A DNA stretch of 51,651 nt. Origin: JBOFCO01 sp051646105. GTDB taxonomy: Bacteria; Pseudomonadota; Alphaproteobacteria; Rhodobacterales; Rhodobacteraceae. A program made the translations under genes and the position numbers. Shown here one piece after another: positions 7,978 through 18,500 of the stretch (positions within the stretch are counted from its first letter, which is position 1; every line of letters begins with the position of its first letter). The notes beneath the pieces were generated by a model. It was not told the DNA's origin. It made no database searches and worked only from the letters and a program-made list of their open reading frames with translations. The stretch lies in NCBI GenBank assembly GCA_051646105.1, contig JBOFCO010000019.1, positions 1 through 51,651 of the forward strand. The letters run 5' to 3'.

Positions 7978-9174
7978 ATGGCAGGTGCCACACCAGGGGG
8001 CAACGCAAAAGCCGGGGCCGATGCCGCGGCATCGGCCATGCCCCTTCTGGTCACGGCTGAAGTCGCGGCCAGCGATCCCGATCCGTTGGCCCGTCTTGCA
8101 GAGGGGCTGGGCGACACCCGCTTCGCCATGGTGATCCTGTTCGTATCGAATTCTGCCGATCTTGATGCGCTGACCGCACGCCTGCCACAGGTCTTTGTCG
8201 GTGTGCCCGTGATCGGCTGCACCACAGCGGGGGAAATATCGCGCGACGGCTACGATCACGAAACCATCGTGGCGGTCGGGCTTCCTGCCCGCGATTTCGC
8301 CGTTGAAACCATCGTCCTGCCCGATCTGACCACGCTCGACCCCATGTCGCTGGTCGGGCAATTGATCCGGTCGCGTTCCGCATTGGCGCTGCGCAGGCCG
8401 GACTGGCCGTCGGAATTCGTGTTCCTGCTGGTCGACGGGCTGAGCGTGAAAGAGGACGAACTGACCGCCGCGCTGGCATCGGGCCTTGGACCGGTGCCGC
8501 TGTTCGGCGGTTCGGCAGGCGACGGCACAAGGTTCAAGGCCACGCATGTGCTGGCGGGCGGGCAAAAGATGCGAAACGCGGCCGTGCTGGCCTTTGTGCG
8601 CACGCGCTGCCCGATCAAGGTGTTCAGTCTGGATCATCTGGTGCCGACCGAACGCCGCATGGTGGTGACGGAAGCCGATCCCCGGAACCGGACCGTAAGC
8701 CAGATCAACGCCGAACCTGCCGCGCGCGAATTCGCACGCCTCGTGGGCAAGGACCCCGAACAACTGACCACGTTCACCTTTGCCGCACATCCTGTCGCCG
8801 TGCGGCTGGGCGGCAAGCACCATGTCCGCGCCATCCAGCAGGTGGCAGAGAACGGCGATCTGGTTTTCTTTTCCGCGATTGACGAAGGATTGGTCCTGAC
8901 ACTGGCGGAACCGATGAACATGGTCCGTCATCTTGAGGCGGAACTGGGCGCGCTGGCCCATCCGACCCCGCCCGAGGCGATCCTCGCCTGCGACTGCATC
9001 CTGCGGCGGATGGAGGCGGAGCAGAAACAGATGACGGGCCAGATCAGCACCCTGTTGCGTCGTCATCGTGTCATCGGCTTTTCCACCTATGGCGAACAGA
9101 TGAACGCCATGCACGTCAATCAGACGATGACCGGTGTCGCCTTCTACCGGCCGGAGGGCGATGCGGATGAATGA
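7978..9174 (+). CDS. FIST-domain sensor protein (NosP-like)
   Basis: This 398-residue cytoplasmic protein carries the FIST N and C domains. Typical pieces are FAMVILFVSNSADLDALTA, VFVGVPVIGCTTAGEIS, the glycine turn GPVPLFGGSAGDGTRFKAT, and the C-terminal ILACDCILRRMEAEQKQMTG to VIGFSTYGEQMNAMHVNQTM. NosP proteins of this family bind heme and sense nitric oxide, and are often encoded with a PAS histidine kinase (NahK in Pseudomonas), exactly the arrangement here. Heme or NO binding is therefore an inference from family and context. GGGAGG precedes the ATG at 5 bases. Its stop overlaps the start region of the kinase gene, so the two are translationally coupled. Confidence 0.88.
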   Translation: MAGATPGGNAKAGADAAASAMPLLVTAEVAASDPDPLARLAEGLGDTRFAMVILFVSNSADLDALTARLPQVFVGVPVIGCTTAGEISRDGYDHETIVAVGLPARDFAVETIVLPDLTTLDPMSLVGQLIRSRSALALRRPDWPSEFVFLLVDGLSVKEDELTAALASGLGPVPLFGGSAGDGTRFKATHVLAGGQKMRNAAVLAFVRTRCPIKVFSLDHLVPTERRMVVTEADPRNRTVSQINAEPAAREFARLVGKDPEQLTTFTFAAHPVAVRLGGKHHVRAIQQVAENGDLVFFSAIDEGLVLTLAEPMNMVRHLEAELGALAHPTPPEAILACDCILRRMEAEQKQMTGQISTLLRRHRVIGFSTYGEQMNAMHVNQTMTGVAFYRPEGDADE

Positions 9175-11461
9175 AGGGCGGGCCATGGTGGCCGAAGGTC
9201 TGGTCAATCCCACCGACAGTTCGGCCCGCAAGGTGGAAAAGCTGATGCGCATCGCAGAAGTGCTGATGCGGCAGGTGGAACAGATCACCGACGACCGGGG
9301 CGCCGCCTATGCGCAGTTCCAACGCGCGGTGCTGCTGGAAGATCAGGTGCGCGAACGCACGCGCGAGCTTGGCCATGCGCTCGACCTGCTGAATGCGTCG
9401 AACGCCCGTCTGGCAGAAGCCAACAGGGAAACGGAGGCAGCGCGCCAGAATCTGGCGAATGCGATCGAGACGATTCAGGAAGGCTTTGCGCTGTTCGATG
9501 CGAACGACATTCTGGTCATGTGCAACTCGCGGTTCGGGATGCACATGTCGGATATCCGCCCGCATCTGAAACCCGGGCTGACCTTTACCGACTACGTGTC
9601 GCTGGTCAGCCGGTCGCGGTATCTGGAACTGCCCGCCACCGAAACGCCCGAAGACTGGTCCATCCGCCGGCGCAACCGCCACAAGGATCGGCATGTCATC
9701 TTCAACGTCCGCATGATCTGGGACCGCTGGGTGCAGGTCAGCGAGCATCGCACACGCGATGAAGGCACGGTCATCCTTCAGACAGACGTGACCGATATCA
9801 TCCGGCTGGAACGCCAGGAACGCGGCAAGATGCTGGATGATCAGGCCCGCATCATCCGCGCCACGCTGGACCACATCAGCCAGGGTGTCGCGATCTTTGA
9901 CAGCCAGACACGGCTGTTGGGCTGGAACGACCGGCTGGGGCAGTTGCTCGCCATTCCGCTGTCGCGCATCCGCCGCGGGCTGGAATTCCGTTCGCTTCTG
10001 GAACGGCTGGGGGCAGAGGCCACGTTTGCCGCCGGGATGACCCAGGCGGCCCTGATCGACTGGGCTGAAGCCACCACCCCGCGCCCGGCACTGAATTTCG
10101 AACTGTCGCGGGGCGATACGCTGATCATGGACGTGTCAGCACAGGAAATGCCCGACCGGGGCTTTGTGATAAGCTTCACCGATGTCACGGCAGAACGCGC
10201 CGCCGTCATCGCCATCCGCCGGGCCAATGAAACGCTGGAACAGCGGGTTCTGGAACGGACGCTTGACCTTGAGGATGCGCTGGCCAGCGCCGAGCGCGCC
10301 AATGCGGCACGGGCCCGGTTCGTGGCGGCAGCCAGCCATGATCTGTTGCAACCCCTGTCGGCCGCCAAGCTGTTCGTGGCCTCGGCTGGCGATGAAAGTG
10401 TTTCGCCCCATGGCCGGGATACGCTGGCCAAGGCCCAGAACGCGCTGGAAAGCGTGGAACAAATTCTTGGCGCGCTGCTTGATATCTCGCGCCTGGAAAA
10501 CGGCGAGGGGACGGTTGATCTGGCGGCGATCCGGCTGGACCGGATGTTGCAGCAGCTTTACGACGAATTCGCCCCTATGGCCCAGCGCAAGGGAATCGCG
10601 CTGCGCATCGTGCCCGCCTCGGTCGTGGTGACAAGCGACACGTCCTATCTGCGCCGCATCCTGCAGAACCTGATCGGCAATGCCATCCGTTACACGCAGA
10701 CCGGGCGGGTGCTGGTGGGTGCCCGTCGCGCGGCAGGCGCGATCCGGGTAGAGGTCTGGGACACCGGCCCCGGCATCGCGGAAGAGGATCAGGATGCGAT
10801 ATTCCGCGAATTCCACCGCCTGAACGCCCGTGCCTCGGCGTCCGAGGGCATGGGGCTGGGGCTGGCAATCGTGGACCGCGCCTGTGCACTGCTGGGTCAT
10901 CCGCTTGACCTGCGCTCTGTCCCCGGTCAGGGCACGATGTTTTCGGTGACGCTGCCCCTGGCCGGAACCCGGCCCCTGCCCGACGCCCGCCTGCCCGAAC
11001 CGGAATCGGGCGGGCTTTCCGACCGGCTGGTGCTGCTGGTCGAAAACGATGCCGATCTGCGCCGCGCCATGTGCCTGCTGCTGGAAAAGTGGAATGTCAG
11101 CGTGCTGGATTGCGAGAATACCGAAGACGCACTCGCCCTGATGGACGAGGTGGACATTATTCCCGACATCCTGCTGATCGACTATCAGCTTGGCCCCGGT
11201 GCGGACGGACTGGCCTGTCTGGCGGCGCTGCGCAGCCGGTTCGGAAATCGTCCCAGCCGGATCATCACCGCCGACCGGTCCGCTGCCACACGCGCTGCCT
11301 GCGCCGCCGCCGGGGTTGAAATCCTTGCCAAACCCATCGATGCCGCCGCGCTGGAGGTGTTCCTTGCCGCCGCCGGTGCACCTTCTCCCCCGTCTGGCGG
11401 CCCCCCCAACAGCACGGGCGCGGGCGCCGCCCGCTTGACTGGCGGGTTCGCTGGCGCATAG
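9161..11461 (+). CDS. PAS hybrid sensor histidine kinase with C-terminal receiver (NahK/ErcS'-like)
   Basis: This soluble hybrid kinase of about 766 residues has no clear membrane segment. In order it shows an N-terminal helical/coiled-coil region (about 10-100), a PAS_7-type domain starting AIETIQEGFALFDAN, a second one starting ATLDHISQGVAIFD, a coiled coil, the HisKA box AASHDLLQPLSAAKLF (His393), the ATPase N, G1 and G2 boxes (NLIGNAIRYT, DTGPGIAEED, GMGLGLAIV), and a receiver with VENDADLRR and phospho-acceptor Asp674 in LLIDYQLGPGADG. The phosphotransfer box is the type seen in NahK and ErcS'. The start is 9161 or 9167; both lie just after GGAGGG and overlap the end of the FIST gene. 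Confidence 0.9.
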   Translation: MRMNEGRAMVAEGLVNPTDSSARKVEKLMRIAEVLMRQVEQITDDRGAAYAQFQRAVLLEDQVRERTRELGHALDLLNASNARLAEANRETEAARQNLANAIETIQEGFALFDANDILVMCNSRFGMHMSDIRPHLKPGLTFTDYVSLVSRSRYLELPATETPEDWSIRRRNRHKDRHVIFNVRMIWDRWVQVSEHRTRDEGTVILQTDVTDIIRLERQERGKMLDDQARIIRATLDHISQGVAIFDSQTRLLGWNDRLGQLLAIPLSRIRRGLEFRSLLERLGAEATFAAGMTQAALIDWAEATTPRPALNFELSRGDTLIMDVSAQEMPDRGFVISFTDVTAERAAVIAIRRANETLEQRVLERTLDLEDALASAERANAARARFVAAASHDLLQPLSAAKLFVASAGDESVSPHGRDTLAKAQNALESVEQILGALLDISRLENGEGTVDLAAIRLDRMLQQLYDEFAPMAQRKGIALRIVPASVVVTSDTSYLRRILQNLIGNAIRYTQTGRVLVGARRAAGAIRVEVWDTGPGIAEEDQDAIFREFHRLNARASASEGMGLGLAIVDRACALLGHPLDLRSVPGQGTMFSVTLPLAGTRPLPDARLPEPESGGLSDRLVLLVENDADLRRAMCLLLEKWNVSVLDCENTEDALALMDEVDIIPDILLIDYQLGPGADGLACLAALRSRFGNRPSRIITADRSAATRAACAAAGVEILAKPIDAAALEVFLAAAGAPSPPSGGPPNSTGAGAARLTGGFAGA

Positions 11462-11630
11462 GCCGCCGCTACGTCAAGCACCCTTCTGAAATTAATTTTT
11501 CTTGCAAACCGGCCTGTGTCGGCATTTCTTCATCGGAATGAGACATTCGCCGCCTAGCCCCTGCCGGGCGGCCTGTCCGACAAACGACCGGACGGGGACA
11601 ACCCCGCATTGCAACCAACAGGGTGTGACC

Positions 11631-12737
11631 ATGAAAAACACTTGCAAGACGCTTATTTCCGTCAGCGCCATCGCGCTGCTATCGGCCTCGGCCGCGCTGG
11701 CCGACAGCCATATGGCTGAACTGGAAGCTGCCGCCAAGGCAGAAGGAATGCTGACCACCATCGCCCTGCCCCACAGCTGGTGCGGCTATGGCGGCGTGAT
11801 CGAAGGGTTCAAAGCCAAGTATCCGGAAATCACGGTCAATGAGCTGAACCCCGATGCCGGTTCGGCGGATGAGGTAGAGGCCGTGAAGGCCAACAAGGAC
11901 AATACCGGTCCGCAGGCCCCCGATGTCGTCGACGTTGGTCTTGCCTTCGGTCCGTCGATGAAAGCCGAAGGGCTGCTGCAACCCTACAAGGTGTCGACCT
12001 GGGACGAAATTCCGGACAGCATCAAGGATGCGGACGGCCACTGGTATGGTGACTACTACGGCGTCATGGCGTTCCTGGTGAACAAGGATCTGGTTGCCAA
12101 CACCCCGGCCGACTGGGCCGACCTGCTGAAACCGGAATATGCCGGTCAGGTGGCGCTGGCGGGCGACCCGCGCGCATCGAACCAGGCGATTCTCGCGGTG
12201 CTGGCGGCAGGCCTGTCCAAGGGTGCTGCGGCCGGTGATGCGGCAGGCAAGGCCGGGCTCGACTATTTCGCCGAAATGAACAAGGCAGGCAACTTCGTGC
12301 CCGTCATCGGCAAGGCCGGCACACTGGCCCAAGGCGCCACACCGATCACCGTGATGTGGGACTATAACGCGCTGGCCGCCAAGGACGAACTGGCAGGCAA
12401 CCCGCCGGTGGAAATCGTTGTGCCGTCGACCGGCGTTCTTGCCGGTGTCTATGTGCAGGGTATCTCTGCCTATGCCCCGCATCCGAACGCGGCGAAGCTG
12501 TGGATGGAATACCTGTATTCGGACGAAGGTCAGAACCTCTGGCTGAAAGGCTATTGCCACCCCGCACGGTTCAACGCGATGGTCGCGGCTGGCAAGGTTC
12601 CGCAGGAACTGATCGACGCCCTGCCCCCGGCTGCCAGCTATGAAGCCGCCTATTTCCCGACCCTGGAAGAGGTGGATGCCAACAAGGCTGCCGTGACAGG
12701 CGGCTGGGATGCCGTCGTGGGCGCCAACGTCCAGTAA
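11631..12737 (+). CDS. ABC transporter substrate-binding protein (Fe3+/polyamine/phosphonate class)
   Basis: The 368-residue periplasmic protein starts with a signal peptide (MKNTCKTLISVSAIALLSAS to ALADS) and has the fold signature of family 1 solute-binding proteins: ALPHSWCGYGGVIEGFKAKY, DVVDVGLAFGPSMKAEGLLQ, YGDYYGVMAFLVNKDL, and VMWDYNALAAKDEL. It is the first gene of a four-gene importer with two permeases and an ATPase carrying a TOBE domain. This class includes iron(III), spermidine/putrescine, thiamine and 2-aminoethylphosphonate carriers, and I cannot decide between them. The start was placed at 11631 because the signal peptide begins there. Confidence 0.88.
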   Translation: MKNTCKTLISVSAIALLSASAALADSHMAELEAAAKAEGMLTTIALPHSWCGYGGVIEGFKAKYPEITVNELNPDAGSADEVEAVKANKDNTGPQAPDVVDVGLAFGPSMKAEGLLQPYKVSTWDEIPDSIKDADGHWYGDYYGVMAFLVNKDLVANTPADWADLLKPEYAGQVALAGDPRASNQAILAVLAAGLSKGAAAGDAAGKAGLDYFAEMNKAGNFVPVIGKAGTLAQGATPITVMWDYNALAAKDELAGNPPVEIVVPSTGVLAGVYVQGISAYAPHPNAAKLWMEYLYSDEGQNLWLKGYCHPARFNAMVAAGKVPQELIDALPPAASYEAAYFPTLEEVDANKAAVTGGWDAVVGANVQ

Positions 12738-12746
12738 ACGCCCAGC

Positions 12747-12779
12747 GCCCGCCCCGGCATGTTCGGGGCGGGCCTTTCT
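12747..12779 (+). terminator. Hairpin between binding-protein and permease genes
   Basis: A perfect 10-bp GC-rich inverted repeat (12747-12756 with 12764-12773) with a 7-base loop is followed by CTTTCTG. The T-run is weak, so it is more likely a partial terminator or an mRNA-stabilising hairpin. Such structures let the binding protein be made in excess over the membrane subunits downstream. Confidence 0.7.
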
Positions 12780-12817
12780 GGCAGCGGACAGGGACAGCGG
12801 ACGGGGACAGCGCCGCC

Positions 12818-13702
12818 ATGGCACAAGACAATTCGGCCCGTGCGCGGGTTCTCCGGCGACTGATGTTCGACTGGATGGGGCTTCTGCCCTTTACGGTTTT
12901 TGCTTTGCTTTTCCTGATCCTGCCCACCGCCCATATCGTTATCGGGGCTTTCCAGACGGCCGAGGGCGGTTTTACACTTCAGAACATCCGCGACCTGAAC
13001 ACGGGCACGATCCCGTCCTCCTACTGGATTTCGGTGAAGGTCAGCCTGGCATCCGCGCTGCTGGGGTGCATCATCGGTTTCGGGATGGCCGCTGCCGTGG
13101 TGTTCGGTGCAGTTCCCGGCTGGATACGCTCCCCCCTGCTGACCTTTTCCGGTGTTGCGTCCAATTTCGCGGGCGTGCCGCTGGCCTTTGCCTTTCTGGC
13201 CACTTTTGGCCCGGCCGGGCTGATCACCCTTTGGCTGCGGTCGAATTTCGGCATCGTCCTGCAACGTGATCTTGGGTTCAATCTGCTGTCCTTCTGGGGT
13301 CTGACGATCACCTATCTGTTCTTCCAGATCCCGCTGATGATCCTGATCATCACCCCCGCGCTGGAGGGGCTGAAGCGTGAATGGCGCGAAGCGGCGATGG
13401 TGCTGGGCGCGACCGGATTCCAGTACTGGCGGATGGTTGCCTTTCCGATCCTGCTGCCGTCGCTTCTGGGAACCTTGGCGCTGCTCTTTGCCAATGCCTT
13501 TGGCGCGGTCGCCACTGCCATCGCCCTGACCGGATCGGCGCTGAACATCGTGCCGATCCAGCTTTACGCACAGATTCGGGGGGATGTTCTGGGCAATCCG
13601 CATCTGGGGTATGCGATGGCATTCGGCATGATCGTCGTCACCGGCGTCGCCAATGTGCTTTATATCTGGTTGCGCGCGCGGTCGGAACGGTGGCTGAAAT
13701 GA
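12818..13702 (+). CDS. ABC transporter permease 1
   Basis: This 294-residue inner-membrane protein has about six hydrophobic segments, the first at residues 17-38 (LLPFTVFALLFLILPTAHIV). The binding-protein-dependent transport (EAA) motif reads EWREAAMVLGATGFQYWRMV followed by AFPILLPSLLG, and it docks on the ATPase encoded two genes downstream. It resembles PotB- or PhnU-like permeases. Its TGA stop overlaps the ATG of the second permease gene (ATGA), which indicates translational coupling. Confidence 0.9.
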   Translation: MAQDNSARARVLRRLMFDWMGLLPFTVFALLFLILPTAHIVIGAFQTAEGGFTLQNIRDLNTGTIPSSYWISVKVSLASALLGCIIGFGMAAAVVFGAVPGWIRSPLLTFSGVASNFAGVPLAFAFLATFGPAGLITLWLRSNFGIVLQRDLGFNLLSFWGLTITYLFFQIPLMILIITPALEGLKREWREAAMVLGATGFQYWRMVAFPILLPSLLGTLALLFANAFGAVATAIALTGSALNIVPIQLYAQIRGDVLGNPHLGYAMAFGMIVVTGVANVLYIWLRARSERWLK

Positions 13703-14490
13703 ACTGGTGGGTGCGTCTTTCCGGCTGGTTTGCGCTGCTGTTCGGGCTGATGTATTTCCTCCTGCCGCTGATCGGGCTGGCCGAGTTTTCACTGCGGGCG
13801 CGGCGCGGGGTCTACAGCCTTGATGCCTATGCCAAGATCATTGGCGATCCGGAATTTCAGCAGACCTTTCTCTATTCGGTGGTCATGGCGCTGGTCACCA
13901 TCGTGCTGGGCGTCCTGCTGGTGGTGCCGACGGCCTTCTGGGTCCGGCTGCGGCTGCCATCGGCCCGGCCATTCGTCGAGTTCATCACCCTGCTGCCGCT
14001 GGTCATTCCGGCCATTGTCATCGTCTTTGGCTATATCCGGCTTTACAACACCTCAAGCTGGCTGCCGCTGACCGGCAGTGTCACCGGCACCAACCTGCTG
14101 CTGGCCTTTGGCTACACGATCCTCGCGCTGCCCTACATGTACCGCGCCGTGGATACCGGCCTGCGGACCATCGATGTAGGGACGTTGACCGAGGCGGCGC
14201 AAAGCCTGGGCGCGGGCTGGATCACCATCCTTGGCAAGATCATCCTGCCGAATGTGCTGGTCGCCGTGCTGTCGGGCGCGTTCCTGACCTTTGCCATCGT
14301 CATCGGCGAATTCACCCTTGCCGCGCTGCTCGACCGGCCCGCCTTCGGTCCCTATCTGCAACGGATAGGTGCCAACAAACCCTATGAACCCTTTGCCCTG
14401 TCGGTGCTGACCTTTGTCATCACCTGGGGCTGCATGGGGCTGATCCAGCTTGCCAACCGTTTCACCAAACATACGAAAGCGATCCGCTGA
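13699..14490 (+). CDS. ABC transporter permease 2
   Basis: The 263-residue partner permease starts MNWWVRLSGWFALLFGLMYF and has about six membrane segments. Its EAA loop reads LTEAAQSLGAGWITILGKII followed by LPNVLVAVLSG. With permease 1 it forms the heterodimeric channel typical of polyamine, iron and phosphonate importers. The start at 13699 overlaps the stop of permease 1 by four bases, and the stop (TGATG) overlaps the ATG of the ATPase gene. Confidence 0.9.
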   Translation: MNWWVRLSGWFALLFGLMYFLLPLIGLAEFSLRARRGVYSLDAYAKIIGDPEFQQTFLYSVVMALVTIVLGVLLVVPTAFWVRLRLPSARPFVEFITLLPLVIPAIVIVFGYIRLYNTSSWLPLTGSVTGTNLLLAFGYTILALPYMYRAVDTGLRTIDVGTLTEAAQSLGAGWITILGKIILPNVLVAVLSGAFLTFAIVIGEFTLAALLDRPAFGPYLQRIGANKPYEPFALSVLTFVITWGCMGLIQLANRFTKHTKAIR

Positions 14491-15557
14491 TGGGATTTCT
14501 TGATATCTCGCATCTGGAAAAGTCCTTTGGCGCGAACCGCGTTGTCAAGGATTTCACCCTGCCAGTCGACAAGGGGGAATTCGTTTCGCTGCTCGGTCCT
14601 TCGGGTTGCGGCAAGACCACGGTGCTCCGCATGGTGGCGGGTTTCGAAAGCCCGGACAGCGGCACGATCCGCATCGACGGCAAGGACGTGACCGCGCTGA
14701 AACCCAACCAGCGCAACATCGGTATGGTCTTTCAGGCCTATGCGCTGTTTCCGAACCTGACGGTGGCGCAGAACGTGGCCTTCGGGATGAAGGTGAAGGG
14801 CACGGCGAAGGCGGAAACCGATTCCCGTGTGACCGAGATGCTGGAAATGATCGGCCTGCCCGACAAGGGCCCGTCCTACCCTTTCCAGCTTTCCGGCGGT
14901 CAGCAACAACGCGTGGCGCTGGCCCGCGCACTGGCCCCGCGCCCGCAGGTGCTGCTGCTGGATGAACCACTTTCGGCCCTGGATGCCAAAGTGCGGGTTT
15001 CCCTGCGCAACGAAATCAGGGAAATCCAGAAATCGCTGGGCATCACCACGATCTTCGTGACCCACGATCAGGAAGAAGCGCTTTCGATGTCGGACCGCGT
15101 GGTGGTCATGCATCAGGGGATCGCCGATCAGGTGGGCACTCCCTTCGATGTCTACAACCGACCCGCAACCCGCTTTGTGGCGCAGTTCGTCGGCACGCTC
15201 AGCCAGCTCTCTGCCCGCGTGGCCGAACCGGCAACAGGTGTGGTCGAGGTTGACGGTCAGAGCATCACGCTGGGCAGGCAGATCGCGGAACCGGCGGGGG
15301 CCGCGGTGACGCTGGCCCTGCGCCCGGAAGCGGTGCATCTGGGCCGGGGGGACGGGCGCGATGTGGTGCTGCCGGGCCGTATCGCCGAAGTGCACTTCAT
15401 GGGGTCGGTGATCCGCGTCACGGTCGAGGCCGCGGGTGCACGCGTCGCGCTGGATGCCTTCAACCGTCCTGCCAGCCCGCCGCCTGCTGTCGGCGACCAG
15501 GTGGAAATCAGCGCCGCACCCGGTGACATCATCCTGCTTCCCGGCAGCGCCGCCTGA
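14490..15557 (+). CDS. ABC transporter ATP-binding protein with TOBE domain
   Basis: The 355-residue ATPase powers the importer encoded by the three preceding genes. It has Walker A GPSGCGKTT, Q-loop MVFQAYALFPNLTV, signature LSGGQQQRVALARAL, Walker B VLLLDEPLSALDAK and the switch histidine in IFVTHDQEEAL. About 100 C-terminal residues (from SARVAEPATGVVEVDG to the end) form a TOBE domain, including ALRPEAVHLG and EVHFMGSVIRVTVE, as in PotA, FbpC and PhnT. It is the last gene of the operon and runs convergently toward the RND pump gene, with 10 bases between the stops. Confidence 0.93.
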   Translation: MGFLDISHLEKSFGANRVVKDFTLPVDKGEFVSLLGPSGCGKTTVLRMVAGFESPDSGTIRIDGKDVTALKPNQRNIGMVFQAYALFPNLTVAQNVAFGMKVKGTAKAETDSRVTEMLEMIGLPDKGPSYPFQLSGGQQQRVALARALAPRPQVLLLDEPLSALDAKVRVSLRNEIREIQKSLGITTIFVTHDQEEALSMSDRVVVMHQGIADQVGTPFDVYNRPATRFVAQFVGTLSQLSARVAEPATGVVEVDGQSITLGRQIAEPAGAAVTLALRPEAVHLGRGDGRDVVLPGRIAEVHFMGSVIRVTVEAAGARVALDAFNRPASPPPAVGDQVEISAAPGDIILLPGSAA

Positions 15558-15567
15558 CGGCAGCCTC

Positions 15568-18500
15568 TCAGCTGCGGAACAGCCGGTAGATCGCCGGGAT
15601 AACCAGCACCGTCAACAGGGTGGACGACAGCAGTCCGAACAGCAGCGAAATCGCCAGACCCTGAAAGATGGGATCAGCCAAGATCACCACAGCGCCGATC
15701 ATCGCCGCAATCGCGGTCAGCAGGATCGGCTTGAAGCGGATCGCGCCCGCCTCGATCAGAACCGAAAGCCTGTCCTGCGCAGGGTCGGCGTGGCGGATGA
15801 AATCGACGAGCAGGATCGAGTTGCGCACGATGATCCCGGCCAGCGCGATGAACCCGATCATCGACGTGGCGGAAAACGGCGCGGCAAACAGCCAGTGCCC
15901 CAGCATGATGCCAAGAAAGGTCAGCGGGATCGGTGTCAGGATCACCAGCGGCAACTTGAACGACCCGAACTGGGCCACCACAAGAATGTAGATACCCAGC
16001 AGCGCCACGCCAAAGGCAGCCCCCATGTCACGGAAGGTGACCCAGGTCACTTCCCATTCGCCATCCCACAGCAGCGTGACCTTGCTTTCATCGTCGGGCT
16101 GCCCGTTCAGCGCGATTTCCGGTTTGCCCCCCTCGGGCCAGTCCATGCCGTCCAGCTTTTCGGCAACGGCCAGCATGCCGTAAAGCGGTGCCTCGTAATC
16201 TCCGGCCAGCTCTGCCGTGACCATTTCCGCCTCGCGCCCGTTGTGGCGGAACACCGGGAAGGATGCGCGTTCCTCGGCCACATCGATCACATCGCCAAGC
16301 TCCACCACGCCACGCGCGCCCGGAAGCACGTTCGCCGGGATCGGGGTGGACAGGAAACGCTCATCCAGCACCAGGTCGCCCGGCGCACGTTCCACGCGGA
16401 TCGGGATCGGATAGCGCCCGTCCGAGCGGTGCGAATAGCCGACGGTCGTGCCGCCGTTCAGGATCGCCAGCGTGTCAAATACATCTGCCTCGCCGACCGC
16501 GAAGAAATCCAGATCGTTGGTGTCGACCGTCGCGCGCAGGCGGCGGGGTTGCGTGCCGAAACTGTCATCGACGTCGACGATGAAGGGAACCGCGGCGAAT
16601 GCCTCGCGCACTTTTGCGGCAGCCGTACGCCTTGTTACGGCATCAGGGCCATAAACTTCGGCCAGCAAGGTGGAAATGACCGGTGGCCCGGGGGGCGGTT
16701 CCACGGTTTTCAGGGAAACCCCTTCCGGCAGGTCCAGCGCCGCCAGCCGTTGCCGCAGGTCCAAAGCAATATCGTGGCTGGTCCGGTCACGGTCGGCTTT
16801 GCCGGTCAGGTTCAGTTGCACATCCCCCAGATGCGGCTCGGCCCGCAGATAGGAATGCCGCACCAGACCGTTGAAGTTGAAAGGTGCTGCCGTTCCGGCA
16901 TGGGTCTGGGCCGACAACACTTCCTCCATACCCAGCGCCACATCCGCAACAGCCTGCGCCACGGCATCGGTAGCCTGCAGGCTGGCCCCTTCCGGCATGT
17001 CGATCACCACCGAAAGTTCCGACTTGTTGTCGAAGGGCAGCAGCTTGACCGTCACATCGCGGGTGTAAAGCGCCGCGAGCGAACCGAACGACAGCACGAC
17101 CGTTACCAGCAAAAACACCAGCGCCCGTGTCTTCGTCTTCAGCACCGGGCGGGCAAAGGCGGCATAGATGCGCCCCAGCGCGCCGCCCGGATGCCCCCCA
17201 TAGGTATCGTCATGGCCATGTGCTGCCATATCGGCCCGCCCAGCCACCTTCACCATCAGCCAGGGGGTGATGATGACCGCGACGAAGAAGGAAAAGATCA
17301 TCGCTGCGGAAGCGTTCGCGGGAATGGGCGACATGTAGGGGCCCATCAGCCCGGACACGAACAGCATCGGCAGCAGCGCCGCCACCACGGTCAGCGTGGC
17401 GACGATGGTGGGATTGCCCACCTCTGCCACCGCCGCCACGGCTTTTTCCACGCGGCTGCCCGGCCCTTTCATCCCCCAGTGACGGGCGATGTTCTCGATC
17501 ACCACGATGGCGTCATCGACAAGGATGCCGATGGAAAAGATCAGCGCAAACAGGCTGACGCGGTTCAGTGTGTAGCCCATCACCCAGGCGGCAAACAGCG
17601 TCAGCAGGATCGTGACCGGAATGACAATTGCCACCACCACCGCCTCGCGCCAGCCGATCGCCAGCCAGACCAGTGCGATGATCGACACGGTCGCAAGGCC
17701 AAGGTGGAACAGCAGCTCATTGGCCTTTTCATTGGCCGTTTCGCCATAGTCGCGCGTGACCGTGACACCGATGCTTTCCGGCAGAATCCGGTTCTCCGCC
17801 GCATGGACGCGGTGCAGGATTTCCTCGGCCACAACCACGGCATTGGCACCGGCCCGCTTGGCCACGGCAAGGGTCACGGCGGGTACGCGCACCGGATTGC
17901 CGTCCGCATCCTTCGTGATATGCGAAACCATATGTACGCCGGATGTATCAGCATAGGACACATCCGCCACGTCGCCGACATATACAGGCCGCCCGTCGCG
18001 GGTGGTCAGCATCAGGTTTGCGACCTCTGCCGGGCTGTTCAGGGTTTCACCGGTGACAAGATCGATGGACTCGCCCTTGTCGCTCAGCTTGCCAACAGAA
18101 CGCGACCCGTTCGCCCCCTGCACCTTTCCGGCAAGCTGCTGCAACGTCACGCCGAACAGCGCCAGCCTTTCGGGGTCGGGCGCGATGCGGATGGTTTCCG
18201 TCACCTCGCCCACCAGATAGGTCAGACCCACATCTTCGATCTTGGCAATGTCGGCGCGCAGGGCACGGGCCACGCGGGTCAGGTCGTTGGCGGTGATGCC
18301 CGCGCCCGCATCCTTGGGCGCGAGTGTAAGCGAGACGATAGCCACGTCATCAATGCCCCGACCGACGATCAGCGGCTCGGCAATCCCGGCGGGCATACGG
18401 TCGATGTTTCCCTTGATCTTTTCATGCACACGCAGGATCGCGGCATCGGCCGATGTGCCGACCTCGAACCGTGCCATGACAAGCGCTGCATCGTCGCGGG

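Noticed and set aside
7135..9288. Long minus-strand open frame opposite the response regulator and FIST genes
   Set aside because: The plus-strand frames contain clear receiver, helix-turn-helix and FIST motifs; the minus-strand frame has none and shows the Arg/His/Gln bias of a shadow frame.
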